Positions 7,964-16,875 of a stretch of DNA of 64,000 bases are shown one piece after another; position 1 is the first letter of the stretch, and each line of letters opens with the position of its first letter. The notes under the pieces were generated by a model. That model had not been told where the DNA came from. It did no database searches and saw nothing but the letters and a program-made list of their open reading frames with translations. This DNA is from Betaproteobacteria bacterium (GTDB lineage: Bacteria > Pseudomonadota > Gammaproteobacteria > Burkholderiales > Burkholderiaceae_C). The translations under genes were made by a program, and so were the position numbers. The stretch lies in assembly GCA_016716535.1 (NCBI GenBank), contig JADJWD010000007.1:1116001-1180000 (forward strand), in the 5' to 3' direction.

Positions 7964-8976
7964 GGCTTCAGCCGCCGCGCGATCTCGGCGATGTGCTCGG
8001 GCGTCGTGCCGCAGCAGCCGCCGGCGATGTTGAGGAAGCCGCTCTTCGCGAAATCTTCGAGCAGTGTGCCCGTGACCTGCGGCGTCTCGTCGAAGCCGGT
8101 CTCGCTCATCGGGTTGGGCAGGCCGGCGTTCGGGTAGCAGCTGACGAACGTGTCGGCGGCCACCTTCGACAGCTCCTCGATGTACGGCCGCATCACCGCC
8201 GCGCCCAGCGCGCAGTTCAGGCCGACGGCCAAAGGCCGCGCGTGCCGCACCGAGTGCCAGAAGGCCTGCACCGTCTGCCCCGAGAGGATGCGGCCCGACG
8301 CGTCGGTGACGGTGCCGGAGATGATCACCGGCACGCGCTCGCCGGTGGCTTCCATCAACTCGTCGAGCGCGAAGATCGCCGCCTTCGCGTTCAGCGTGTC
8401 GAAGATCGTCTCGACGAGGAAGAGGTCGGCGCCGCCTTCGAGCAGCCCTTCGGCCTGCTCGCGGTAGGCGTCGCGCAGCTGGTCGAAGCCGACGTTGCGC
8501 GCGCCCGGGTCGTTGACGTCGGGGCTGATGCTCGCCGTCTTCGGCGTCGGGCCGAGCGCGCCGGCGACGAAGCGCGGCCGGGCGCCCGGGCCGTCTGCGG
8601 CCATCTGGCGGTCGGCCGCCTCGCGCGCCAGCGCGGCGGCGGCGCGGTTCATCTCGCGCGCCAGGTGCGCCAGGCCGTAGTCCTCCTGCGCGATCGACGT
8701 GGCGCCGAAGGTGTTGGTCTCGATCAGGTCGGCGCCCGCGGCCAGGTACTGCTCGTGGATGCGCCGCACGACATCGGGCCGCGTCAGCACGAGCAGGTCG
8801 TTGTTGCCCTTCAGGTCCTTGGCGTGATCCCGCAGGCGCTCGCCGCGGAAGTCGGCTTCGCTCAGGCGATGGCGCTGGATCATCGTGCCCATCGCGCCGT
8901 CGAGGATCAGGATGCGCTCGGCCAGCAGCGCCGGCAGCGCGGCGCCGCGGGTGTAGGGGACGGCAGTGGCGTTCAC
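7909..8976 (-). CDS. metH: Methionine synthase homocysteine-binding domain (split MetH, part 1)
   Basis: 355 aa homocysteine S-methyltransferase domain. It binds homocysteine through a zinc site formed by the Cys in VGLNCALGA and the Cys pair in GGCCGTTPEH; DGAMGTMIQ near the N-terminus is typical of cobalamin-dependent MetH. Methyltetrahydrofolate, cobalamin and reactivation domains are absent, which fits the split MetH of Burkholderiales where they lie on a second protein. That partner is not adjacent here. The start is a GTG at 8976 that overlaps the TGA of the upstream membrane-protein gene (GTGA), so translation is coupled. The 3' end overlaps the SRAP gene on the other strand. Confidence 0.93.
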   Translation of the reverse strand: MNATAVPYTRGAALPALLAERILILDGAMGTMIQRHRLSEADFRGERLRDHAKDLKGNNDLLVLTRPDVVRRIHEQYLAAGADLIETNTFGATSIAQEDYGLAHLAREMNRAAAALAREAADRQMAADGPGARPRFVAGALGPTPKTASISPDVNDPGARNVGFDQLRDAYREQAEGLLEGGADLFLVETIFDTLNAKAAIFALDELMEATGERVPVIISGTVTDASGRILSGQTVQAFWHSVRHARPLAVGLNCALGAAVMRPYIEELSKVAADTFVSCYPNAGLPNPMSETGFDETPQVTGTLLEDFAKSGFLNIAGGCCGTTPEHIAEIARRLKPYRPRSRQDPLFGALLAA

Positions 8977-9881
8977 GGCTTCGGTTCTTCGATGGGCCCG
9001 GCCGGCGGCAGCGCGGCGGCCGCAGCTTCGGCGACGGCGGCGTGCTGCCGGGACGGAACAGGCGGCAGCGATTCCAGCGGCACCAGCACCGAGTCGTAGG
9101 CGCTCGTCTCGCCGCGCCGGCGCGCGCGCGCGCGGCGCCGGCGCTGGCGCCGCCGCGACTCGAGGTCCATCACCATCAGCAGCAGGACGATCGGCGAGAG
9201 GCCACCGCCGAGCAGCGAGATCATGCTGCCGGGCAATTCGTAGCGGTACACCGAGCCGATCTGCGTCGGCAGGTCGGCCGCGAAGAGCAGCAGCGCGTAG
9301 CCGGCCAGGAAGCTCAGGCCGATGAGCCCCGCGGCGGCGATGCGCCATGAATAGGCGTAGCGGCGCGCGCTTTCGCCGTACGGGAAGGCGATCGACAGCG
9401 CCGTGGCGGTGCCGGCCGCCGAGACGACGGCGGCGGCGGCGACGAACGCCTTGTCCCACTGGATGCCGGGCCGAAAGCCGACGGCGAGGATCCAGGCGAT
9501 CTGCAGCCCGGTCATCGCCAGCCCCAGCAGCACGCCGGCGCTGGCCGCCGAAACCGCTTCTTCGCGCCACACCGGCACCAGCGCGAGCAGCGTGACGCCG
9601 GCCACCGTGCCGAGCCACAACGTCAGCGCGTAGGTCGGCTGGTAGCCGATCGGAAAACTCAACGCCTCGCCGGCCAGCCCGAGCGGCACGGCCACCGACA
9701 GCGCGGTGCCGAAGACGATGCCGGCGACCAGGATCTGGCGGAAGCGGCCGAAGTCCCACTCCCACTCTTCCTGCGCCTGGCGCATCCAGCCGAGCATCAC
9801 GTGCGCGGCCATCCAGACGATGAGCGCGGCCAGCGCCCACATCAGCAGGGAGGATTCGACGGAGACTTGGGCAGAGGACAT
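8973..9881 (-). CDS. Seven-helix membrane protein, possibly a degenerate MHYT-type sensor
   Basis: 302 aa with about seven hydrophobic segments in the first 240 residues and a basic Arg-rich stretch (LESRRRQRRRRARARRR) after the last one. The helix spacing and internal repetition resemble the MHYT sensor domain: LLGLAMTGLQIAW aligns by eye with the usual GLGISGMHYLGM. The metal-binding Met/His residues are missing, so copper or gas sensing would be lost. There is no attached output domain. The ATG at 9881 was chosen over upstream readings because hydrophobic sequence begins shortly after it. It is translationally coupled to the MetH-domain gene. The MHYT relationship is a weak inference; the membrane topology is clear. 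Confidence 0.75.
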   Translation of the reverse strand: MSSAQVSVESSLLMWALAALIVWMAAHVMLGWMRQAQEEWEWDFGRFRQILVAGIVFGTALSVAVPLGLAGEALSFPIGYQPTYALTLWLGTVAGVTLLALVPVWREEAVSAASAGVLLGLAMTGLQIAWILAVGFRPGIQWDKAFVAAAAVVSAAGTATALSIAFPYGESARRYAYSWRIAAAGLIGLSFLAGYALLLFAADLPTQIGSVYRYELPGSMISLLGGGLSPIVLLLMVMDLESRRRQRRRRARARRRGETSAYDSVLVPLESLPPVPSRQHAAVAEAAAAALPPAGPIEEPKP

Positions 9882-10037
9882 CGGGCCGACGACGAAAGCG
9901 GCCCGCGGGCGAAGCGGGCGCAAAACAACATCATCGCATCCCCGGTGACGCCGCCGGCACCCCAAGGTCGGCCGCAAGGGTGAGAGCGAGCACGCGGGCG
10001 GCGCCGGCGTGACGGGCGCCGCGCCGCACGCGCGGCT

Positions 10038-11624
10038 TCAGCGCTCGATCGGCGCCGGCGCGGTGGCCAGGAACAGCGACGGCCTGAACGCCGTCACCAA
10101 CGTGCCGTCGCCGTCGGGCTCGAGGCCTTCGGCCCACAGCGCCACGGCCAGCGCGCTCATCGGCCGCGCAAAAAGATACCCCTGCAGCTCGTCGCAGCCC
10201 ATGCGCACGAGGATGTCGCGCTGCCCTTCGGTCTCGACGCCTTCGGCGACGACGCGCAGCCCGAGCGTGCGCGCGACGCTGAGCACGGCTTCGACGATCG
10301 AGCGCGCGGATTCGGAGACCTCGAGGTCGACGATGAAGCTGCGGTCGATCTTCAGCTCCGCCGCCGGCAGCCGGCGCAGCACCGCCAGGCTCGAGTGGCC
10401 GGTGCCGAAGTCGTCGATCGAGACGTGGAAACCCGCGCGGCGCAGCCGCTGGAAGGCCACGCGCGTCTGCGCCGTGTCTTCCATCGCCACCGATTCGGTG
10501 ATCTCGCAGGTCAGCCGCGTCGGCGGGATGCCGTGCGCCTGCGCCTGTTCTTCGAGCTGCGCGACGAAGCGGTCGTGCCGCAGCTGGTGGCCGGAGATGT
10601 TGATCGCGATGCGCATGCGCAGGCCGCGTTCGCGCCAGGCGGCGGCCTGCCGGCAGGCTTCGCCGACGACCCACTCGCCGATCGGGCCCATCAGGCCGTG
10701 CCGCTCGGCCAGCGGGATGAACACCGCCGGCGGCACGACGCCGCGTAGCGGGTGCTCCCAGCGCAGCAGCGCCTCGGCGGCGGTGATCTGCAGGCTCGCC
10801 GCGTCGACCTTCGGTTGATAGAGGAGCTTGAACTCGCCGCGGTCGACCGCCTGGCGCAGGTCCTGCAGCAGCAGCGCCTGCTCGCGCAGGTCCACCGCCA
10901 TCGCCGGCGTGTAGACGGCGTGCCCGTTGCCGCCGGCCTGGCGCACGTGCCGCATCGCCGCGCCGGCGTGCGACAGCAGCCGCGACCACGCGCCGTGCGT
11001 CGGGTAACAGGCCAGGCCCACCGAGACCGTCAGCCCCAACGCATGGCCGCCGGCGGGAATGGTGCGGGCCAACTCTGTGCACACCCGCGCGGCCAGCGCG
11101 ACGCCGGCCGTCTCGTCGCCGTTGAACAGCAGCGCAAACTCCTCGCCGGCGACACGCGCCAGCGCCTCGTGCCCCGGCTTGCCTTCGCCGCCGGCCAGCG
11201 TGCGCAGCCGCGCGGCCACCTCGACGAGCACGGCGTCGCCGGCCGGCAGGCCGAAGCCGTCGTTGATCGTGCGCAGGTCGTCCAGCGCGACGTACAGCAC
11301 CGTCAGCGGCGGGCCGTTCTTGTGGTCGAAGCGCCAGGCGGCCTCTTCGAGCATCGCGTCGAGGTGCTCGCGCGTGGCCAGGCCCGTGAGGCTGTCTCGC
11401 TGGCTGTCGGCCTGCGCGGCGGCGCTGCCTGCGCGGGCGCGGCCGCGCGTGATCGACTGCGCTGCCTCATGCGGCGACGCGGCCTTGGCAAAGCCCCCGC
11501 GGCGGCCGAACAACGCCCGAGCCACGGCGCCGCCCACCACGACGCTGGCCAGCAACGCCAGCAGCGCCGGGCCGGCCCCAAATTGGGCCGCCCACGTGGG
11601 GAGCATCTCGGTCAGCGCCTGCAT
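10038..11624 (-). CDS. GGDEF-EAL protein (cyclic di-GMP turnover)
   Basis: 528 aa. One N-terminal transmembrane helix (residues about 12-35) is followed by a GGDEF domain and a C-terminal EAL domain. The GGDEF signature reads AGEEF instead of GG(D/E)EF, so cyclase activity is uncertain. The EAL domain looks catalytically complete: EALLRWEHP, NISGHQL, CEITES, DDFGTGHSSL, LKIDRSF and EGVETE are all present, which predicts c-di-GMP phosphodiesterase activity. The ATG at 11624 gives the membrane anchor; an ATG six codons later is possible. No sensor domain other than the helix is visible. It is read in the same direction as the SDR gene, about 125 bases downstream of it. Confidence 0.93.
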   Translation of the reverse strand: MQALTEMLPTWAAQFGAGPALLALLASVVVGGAVARALFGRRGGFAKAASPHEAAQSITRGRARAGSAAAQADSQRDSLTGLATREHLDAMLEEAAWRFDHKNGPPLTVLYVALDDLRTINDGFGLPAGDAVLVEVAARLRTLAGGEGKPGHEALARVAGEEFALLFNGDETAGVALAARVCTELARTIPAGGHALGLTVSVGLACYPTHGAWSRLLSHAGAAMRHVRQAGGNGHAVYTPAMAVDLREQALLLQDLRQAVDRGEFKLLYQPKVDAASLQITAAEALLRWEHPLRGVVPPAVFIPLAERHGLMGPIGEWVVGEACRQAAAWRERGLRMRIAINISGHQLRHDRFVAQLEEQAQAHGIPPTRLTCEITESVAMEDTAQTRVAFQRLRRAGFHVSIDDFGTGHSSLAVLRRLPAAELKIDRSFIVDLEVSESARSIVEAVLSVARTLGLRVVAEGVETEGQRDILVRMGCDELQGYLFARPMSALAVALWAEGLEPDGDGTLVTAFRPSLFLATAPAPIER

Positions 11625-11749
11625 CAGGCAAGTATCGGCCGCGGCGCCTTGGGATTGAGGCGCGCAGGCGGCGCAAAACCGGCAAGGGTTCGCGCCGCCG
11701 GTATGGGGCGGATCGGCCGCTGTAGGGCGTTCTTGACGCCGCCCGGCGG

Positions 11750-12559
11750 CTACCGTCCTCCGGTCACGTCCAACAACGATCCGGTGGTATAGGACGCCTC
11801 GTCCGACAGCAGCCAGACGACGGCCGCAGCCACCTCGTCGGCGGTGCCGGCGCGGCGCATCGGCACCGAGGGCGCCATCTGCTGCACGCGATCGGGAATG
11901 CCGCCGCTGGCGTGGATCTCGGTCTCGATGATCCCCGGGCGCACGGCGTTGACGCGCACCCCTTCGGCGGCCACCTCGCGCGCCAGGCCGACGGTAAAGG
12001 TGTCGATCGCGCCTTTGCTCGCCGCGTAGTCCACGTACTGCGCGGGCGAGCCCAGCCGCGAGGCGGCCGAGCCGATGTTGACGATGCTGCCGCCACCGTG
12101 CCCGTGCTTCGTGCTCATGCGGCGCACGGCCTCGCGCGCGCACCACATCGAGCCGAAGACGTTGATGCGGAACATGCGCTCGATGCGCGCGCCGCTCATC
12201 TCGTCGACGCGCGCGGCGAGGTCGACGACGCCGGCGTTGTTGACGAGGCCGGCCAGCGGCGCCAGGCGCCCGGTGGTGACGGCCGAGTCGAGCGCCGCGA
12301 ACATCGCCGTTGCCTCGGCTTCGACGCCGACATCGGCCTGCACGACGAGCGCGCGGCGGCCGGCCGCGCGCACCTCGTCGGCCACCGCCTCGGCGGCGGC
12401 GGCGTCGCGCGCGTAGTTGACGAGCACCTCCCAGCCGCGCACCGCGGCTTGCCGCGCGACGGCCGCGCCGATGCCGCGGCTGGCACCGGTGACGAGCAGC
12501 GTGCGTGCTGCGGGCAGATGAGGCACAGGGGGAACCGGGGGCACGGGCGGTGTGTTCAT
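11750..12559 (-). CDS. Short-chain dehydrogenase/reductase
   Basis: 269 aa classical SDR oxidoreductase, closest in look to FabG or glucose-dehydrogenase-like members. The dinucleotide-binding motif TGASRGIG, the NNAG motif, the catalytic Ser (NIGSAAS) and the YxxxK pair in YAASKGA are all present. The N-terminus has a Pro-rich lead (PPVPPVPPVP) before the Rossmann fold. The ATG at 12559 was chosen; one at 12568 would add three residues. The substrate is not predictable. It is divergent from the fatty-acid-hydroxylase-like gene across about 95 bases. Confidence 0.92.
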   Translation of the reverse strand: MNTPPVPPVPPVPHLPAARTLLVTGASRGIGAAVARQAAVRGWEVLVNYARDAAAAEAVADEVRAAGRRALVVQADVGVEAEATAMFAALDSAVTTGRLAPLAGLVNNAGVVDLAARVDEMSGARIERMFRINVFGSMWCAREAVRRMSTKHGHGGGSIVNIGSAASRLGSPAQYVDYAASKGAIDTFTVGLAREVAAEGVRVNAVRPGIIETEIHASGGIPDRVQQMAPSVPMRRAGTADEVAAAVVWLLSDEASYTTGSLLDVTGGR

Positions 12560-12653
12560 GCGTCGCATCGTAGGGGCATCGCCGCCGGCGCTGCGCGCCG
12601 CGCCGCGTTGTCCCCACCTTGCTCCCGCCGCCCGGGCGCCACAATGCGCGCCC

Positions 12654-13781
12654 ATGACCCCCGCCCAAGTCATCGTGCTGGCGACGCCGGTCTTCCTCGG
12701 GCTCATCGCCTTCGAGCTGGCGGTGGGCCTGGCGCGCGGTCGCAACACGTATCGGCTGGCCGATGCGCTCTCCAGCATCGGCCTGGGCGTGCTGAGCCAG
12801 GTGGTGGGCGTGTTCACGCGGCTGTTCGCGATCGGCCTGTACACGCTGGCCTACGAGCACGTGTCGCTGTGGCAGCTGAGCGAGAAGTCGATGTGGGTGT
12901 GGCTCGCCGCGCTCGTTGGCTACGACTTCTGCTACTACTGGCTGCACCGCGCCGGCCACCGCGTCGCGGTGCTGTGGGCGGCGCACGTCGTGCACCACCA
13001 GAGCGAGGACTACAACCTCAGCACCGCGTTGCGCCAGACAGGCACCGGCTTCCTGTTCGGCTGGATCTTCTACCTGCCGCTGGCGGTGCTGGGCGTGCCG
13101 CCGCTTGTCTTCGCGGTCGTGGCGTTGATCGACCTGCTCTACCAGTTCTGGGTGCACACGCAGCAGATCGACCGCCTCGGCTGGTTCGACCGCTGGTTCT
13201 GCGCCCCTTCGAACCACCGCGTGCACCACGCGGTCAACGACCGCTACATCGACAAGAACTACGGCGGCATCCTGCTCGTGTGGGACCGCCTCTTCGGCAC
13301 CTGGGAGCCCGAGGACCGGCGCGAGCCGTGTGTGTACGGCACGCGCGCGCCGCTGCAAAGCTGGAACCCGATCGTCGCGAATCTGCAGGTCTACCGCGAG
13401 CTGGCGCTCGACAGCGCGCGCGCGACCACCTGGCCCGACCGCCTGCGCGTGTGGCTGAAGCCGCCCGGCTGGCGCCCGGCCGACGTGGCCACCAAGTGGC
13501 CGAAGCCCGCGTTCGACATCAACCGCATGCGCCGCTACGACCCGCGCATCAGCGAACAGGCGGCGTGGATCGCCGCCACGCTGTTCGCCGTGCTGCTGCT
13601 CGTGACGACGATCTTCCTGTGGAACGCGCACCGGCTGGCGCCGTGGCTGCTGGTGGCCATGGCCGCCGGCATCGTCGCGCTGCTGTGGGCGGTGGGCGCG
13701 ATCACCGAGCCCGCCGCCGACGTCGACGAAACCGAGATCGCGCCCGACACCGTGCCGGAGACGGCACAGCCCCGACCATGA
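12654..13781 (+). CDS. Sterol desaturase / fatty acid hydroxylase family protein
   Basis: 375 aa integral membrane di-iron enzyme. Histidine clusters typical of the family are visible: HRAGH, HVVHHQSEDYN and NHRVHHAVND, separated by hydrophobic helices. Several N-terminal helices precede the first cluster and two more close the protein, followed by an acidic tail. Family members hydroxylate or desaturate sterols, carotenoids or alkyl lipids; the exact lipid is unknown. CACAAT lies eight bases before the ATG at 12654 and there is no Shine-Dalgarno sequence. The stop overlaps the ATG of the next gene (ATGA), so the two are coupled. Confidence 0.93.
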   Translation: MTPAQVIVLATPVFLGLIAFELAVGLARGRNTYRLADALSSIGLGVLSQVVGVFTRLFAIGLYTLAYEHVSLWQLSEKSMWVWLAALVGYDFCYYWLHRAGHRVAVLWAAHVVHHQSEDYNLSTALRQTGTGFLFGWIFYLPLAVLGVPPLVFAVVALIDLLYQFWVHTQQIDRLGWFDRWFCAPSNHRVHHAVNDRYIDKNYGGILLVWDRLFGTWEPEDRREPCVYGTRAPLQSWNPIVANLQVYRELALDSARATTWPDRLRVWLKPPGWRPADVATKWPKPAFDINRMRRYDPRISEQAAWIAATLFAVLLLVTTIFLWNAHRLAPWLLVAMAAGIVALLWAVGAITEPAADVDETEIAPDTVPETAQPRP

Positions 13782-14395
13782 ATCGAATCACGCATCACGA
13801 CGGCGAGCCCCACGACCGGCGCCACCGGCGCCACTTCCTCGCTGACACGGCCATCGCGGCCGCGGCCGCCTTGTCGCTGCCCTGGCCGCTGCTCGCCCAA
13901 GCGCAGACCGCCGCTGCGCCGAACGACGGCGCCACACCATCGGAGTCGCAGGCGCCGGCGCTGCCCGCGGTCGGCACGCGGCTCGCGCTGCCGCCGGCGA
14001 TCGAACTGCTCGACGGCCAGCGCTTCGACGCCGCCACCGCCGACGGCCGCGTGCTGCTGCTGTACTGGTGGGCCAGCTGGTGCCCGTTCTGCGCATTGAC
14101 GAGCCCGCACGTCGACAAACTCTGGCAAGCGCAACGCCAGCGCCCCGCCGGCCAGGGGCTGCTCTTCCTGCCGCTCAGCATCGACCGCCGCCCCGAAGAC
14201 GCGCGCGCTTACCTGCAAAAACGCGGCTACGCCTGGCCCGCCGCCTGGGTGAGCCCGGCGCTGCACCGCGTGCTGCCGAAGCCCAAGGGCCTGCCGGTGA
14301 GCATCGTGCGCGGCCGCGACGGCAAAGTGCTGCAGGTCGAGGCGGGGCAGCTGTTTCCGGAGGATGTGGAGGGGTTCGCGCGGCATGCCGCGTGA
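13778..14395 (+). CDS. TlpA-like periplasmic thioredoxin-fold protein
   Basis: 205 aa. The N-terminus has a His/Arg-rich n-region with a twin-arginine-like RRHF before a hydrophobic stretch ending in PLLAQAQT, so export is predicted. The core is a thioredoxin fold with the redox motif WASWCPFC and a cis-Pro segment (KGLPVS). TlpA/ResA proteins donate electrons to exported thiol substrates such as apocytochromes or copper chaperones. It overlaps the upstream hydroxylase gene by four bases, so joint expression is expected, although a functional link with a lipid hydroxylase is not obvious. Confidence 0.88.
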   Translation: MNRITHHDGEPHDRRHRRHFLADTAIAAAAALSLPWPLLAQAQTAAAPNDGATPSESQAPALPAVGTRLALPPAIELLDGQRFDAATADGRVLLLYWWASWCPFCALTSPHVDKLWQAQRQRPAGQGLLFLPLSIDRRPEDARAYLQKRGYAWPAAWVSPALHRVLPKPKGLPVSIVRGRDGKVLQVEAGQLFPEDVEGFARHAA

Positions 14396-14446
14396 CCCGC
14401 CTTCGCCGGATTGACCAGCATCCAACGAACACAACGAGGAGACCGC

Positions 14447-16399
14447 ATGGCCAAGGACTTCGAGCAGATGGAGGACAGCAACCGTTCCTCCAACCCCAGC
14501 ATCCAGGAGGTGTCCGACCCCGCGCGGCGGGTCGTGTTGCGCGGCGGCGCGGCGGCGGCGGCGCTGACGCATCTTTCGCCGTTCATGCTGGCGCCACTCG
14601 CCGCGGCCGCCGCCGGCACGCTCGGCGGTTGCGCCGCAGGTCCGGGCGCGGCGGGCGGCGGCGCGCCGGCTTCACCGTTCGGCTTCAAGTCCGTCCCCCC
14701 AAGCACCGGCGACCGCCTCGTCGTGCCCGAGGGGTACACCGCTACGCCCTTCGTCCCCTGGGGCGAGCCGGTCGGCGTGCCCGGCAACATGCCGGCGTTC
14801 AAGGACGACGCCAGCAACACCGCCGACGAGCAGGCCGTGCAGATGGGCATGCACCACGACGGCATCCACTTCTTCCCGCTCGAGGGCAGCTCGGCGCACG
14901 GCCTGCTCGTAATGAATCACGAGTACACCGACGACGGCCTGTTGCACGCCGGCGGCATGGAGCCGTGGACCGCCGAGAAGGTGAAGAAGAGCCAGGCCGC
15001 GCACGGCGTCTCGGTCAGCGAGGTGCGGCTCGAGGGCAACCGCTGGCAGGCGGTGCGGCCTTCGCGCTACGCGCGGCGCTTCACGGCGAACACGCCGTTC
15101 GCGATCGGCGGGCCGGCGGCCGGCCACGCGATGATGAAGACGGCGGCCGACCCGGCCGGGCGGCTGGCGCTCGGCACCTTCAACAACTGCGCCTCGGGCA
15201 TGACGCCTTGGGGCACGTACCTCTCCGGTGAGGAGAACTTCGCCGGCTACTTCAGCAGCGCCGACCAGCCCACCGCGCACGAGCGCCGCTGGGGCATCCG
15301 CAAGAACGGCTGGGGCTACCGCTGGCACGAGCACGACGAGCGCTTCGACGCCGTGCGCCACCCCAACGAGCCCAATCGCCACGGCTGGGTGGTCGAGATC
15401 GACCCCTACGACCCGGCGAGCACGCCGGTCAAGCGCACCGCGCTCGGCCGCGCCGCGCACGAAGGCGCCTGGGTCGCGGTGACGCAGGACGGCCGCGCCG
15501 TCGTCTACAGCGGCGAGGACGCGCGCTTCGAGTACATCTACAAGTTCGTCAGCCGCGACAGGATCAAGCCCGGCGGCTTCAAGGCCAACGCCGAGCTGCT
15601 CGACCACGGCACGCTGCACGTCGCGCGCTTCGACGCCGGCGGCCGCGGGCGCTGGCTGCCGATGCGCGCCGGCGAGGGGCCGCTCGTCGGCTTCCCGGAC
15701 CAGGGCGAGGTCGTCGTCAAGGCGCGCCAGGCGAGCGACCTGCTCGGCGGCACGAAGATGGACCGCCCCGAGTGGCTGGCCATCGACAAGGCGACGCGCT
15801 GGGTCTACTGCACGCTGACCAACAACTCCGCGCGCGGCCAGGGCAGCAACCCCGGCCCCGACGCCGCCAACCCGCGCGAGCGCAACGTGATGGGCTCGAT
15901 CATCCGCTGGAAGGAAGACGGCGACTACGACGGCGAGGCCTTCGAGTGGAACCACCTCGTGCTGGCCGGCGACCCGGCCAACGAGCGCGCCGAGGCCAAG
16001 GGCAACACCAAGGGCGACCTCTTTGCCTGCCCCGACGGCATCTCGTTCGACCCGCTCGGCCGCCTGTGGGTGCAGACCGACGCCAGCGCGCGCGAGATGA
16101 ACAAGGGCGAGTTCGCGCGCATCGGCAACAACCAGATGCTGGCTTGCGACGTGGCCACCGGTGCCTTTCGCCGCTTCCTCGTCGGCCCGGTGAACGCCGA
16201 GATCACCGGCGCGGCCTTCACGCCCGACGCGCGCACCGTCTTTGTCAACATCCAGCACCCGGGCGAGACGCCGAGCGAGCGCAGCAACCCCGGCGAAGTG
16301 CGCCGCTTCAGCAACTGGCCCGACTTCAAGCCCACCGGCCGGCCACGCAGCGCGACGGTGGTGATCCGGAAGGACGATGGGGGGGTGATCGGGAGTTGA
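14447..16399 (+). CDS. PhoX-like alkaline phosphatase (DUF839)
   Basis: 650 aa. PhoX-family enzymes are calcium/iron-dependent periplasmic phosphatases exported by Tat. An RRVVLRGG motif followed by an Ala-rich hydrophobic segment fits a Tat signal, and a Cys in LGGCAAG raises the possibility of a lipoprotein. Family features are MNHEYTDDGLL, the NNCASGMTPWGTYLSGEEN block (metal ligands), WVVEIDPYDP, GEDARFEYIYKFVS and WVQTDAS. A clear GAGGAG precedes the ATG at 14447. Expression under phosphate limitation is usual in the family but no Pho box was identified. The gene is followed directly by the gene-remnant region. Confidence 0.93.
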   Translation: MAKDFEQMEDSNRSSNPSIQEVSDPARRVVLRGGAAAAALTHLSPFMLAPLAAAAAGTLGGCAAGPGAAGGGAPASPFGFKSVPPSTGDRLVVPEGYTATPFVPWGEPVGVPGNMPAFKDDASNTADEQAVQMGMHHDGIHFFPLEGSSAHGLLVMNHEYTDDGLLHAGGMEPWTAEKVKKSQAAHGVSVSEVRLEGNRWQAVRPSRYARRFTANTPFAIGGPAAGHAMMKTAADPAGRLALGTFNNCASGMTPWGTYLSGEENFAGYFSSADQPTAHERRWGIRKNGWGYRWHEHDERFDAVRHPNEPNRHGWVVEIDPYDPASTPVKRTALGRAAHEGAWVAVTQDGRAVVYSGEDARFEYIYKFVSRDRIKPGGFKANAELLDHGTLHVARFDAGGRGRWLPMRAGEGPLVGFPDQGEVVVKARQASDLLGGTKMDRPEWLAIDKATRWVYCTLTNNSARGQGSNPGPDAANPRERNVMGSIIRWKEDGDYDGEAFEWNHLVLAGDPANERAEAKGNTKGDLFACPDGISFDPLGRLWVQTDASAREMNKGEFARIGNNQMLACDVATGAFRRFLVGPVNAEITGAAFTPDARTVFVNIQHPGETPSERSNPGEVRRFSNWPDFKPTGRPRSATVVIRKDDGGVIGS

Positions 16400-16447
16400 G
16401 GCGGCCGCGGGGCGCCGCCGCGGTGGCGGGCGCCACGCGCCGGGCGC

Positions 16448-16765
16448 TCAGCCCTCCCGCCAGCGGCGCTCGACGAGGCGCCGCAGCTCGGCGAACGCGC
16501 TGCCCATCAGCGCGCAGAAGTCGGCCACCGCCGGGTCGCGGTCGACCCGCCGGCGCACCACCAGCAGCGCCCCGGGCCGCGCCGGCCGCACCAGCCGGCG
16601 CAGCACGATGCGTTCGTCGGCGGCGCTGGCCACCGACGAGGGCACGATGGCCACGCCGACGCCGGCGGCCACCATGCGTAGCACGCCGAAGACCGTGCTC
16701 GCTTCGCAGCGGATCGCCGGGCTGAAGCCGGCTTCGCTGCAAAACGCGAGTGTCTGGTCGAAGAC
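16448..16765 (-). pseudogene. LysR-family regulator fragment (C-terminal effector domain only)
   Basis: About 104 codons reading VFDQTLAFCSEAGFSPAI, then GVLRMVAAGVGVAIVPSS, then ADERIVLRRLVRP and a C-terminal helix. This is the second half of a LysR substrate-binding domain. Upstream in this frame there is a stop within about ten codons; the helix-turn-helix and first subdomain are missing. It therefore cannot be a functional regulator. Its 5' boundary falls inside a mosaic with remnants of unrelated genes, which suggests truncation by rearrangement rather than a point mutation. Confidence 0.8.
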
Positions 16766-16875
16766 AGCGCGGCGAACTGCTCGGCCGACAGGGGTTCAAC
16801 ATCAGCCGCCTGGCCGTCGATGCCACCGACGCGCCTACCGGATCCCCTACCGCAGCCTGATTCCGACGGCGTTCG

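Noticed and set aside
10038..13631. A 1197-codon open frame covering the GGDEF-EAL gene and beyond
   Set aside because: Only the part after 11624 is protein-like; upstream it is antisense or out of frame with the SDR and hydroxylase genes.
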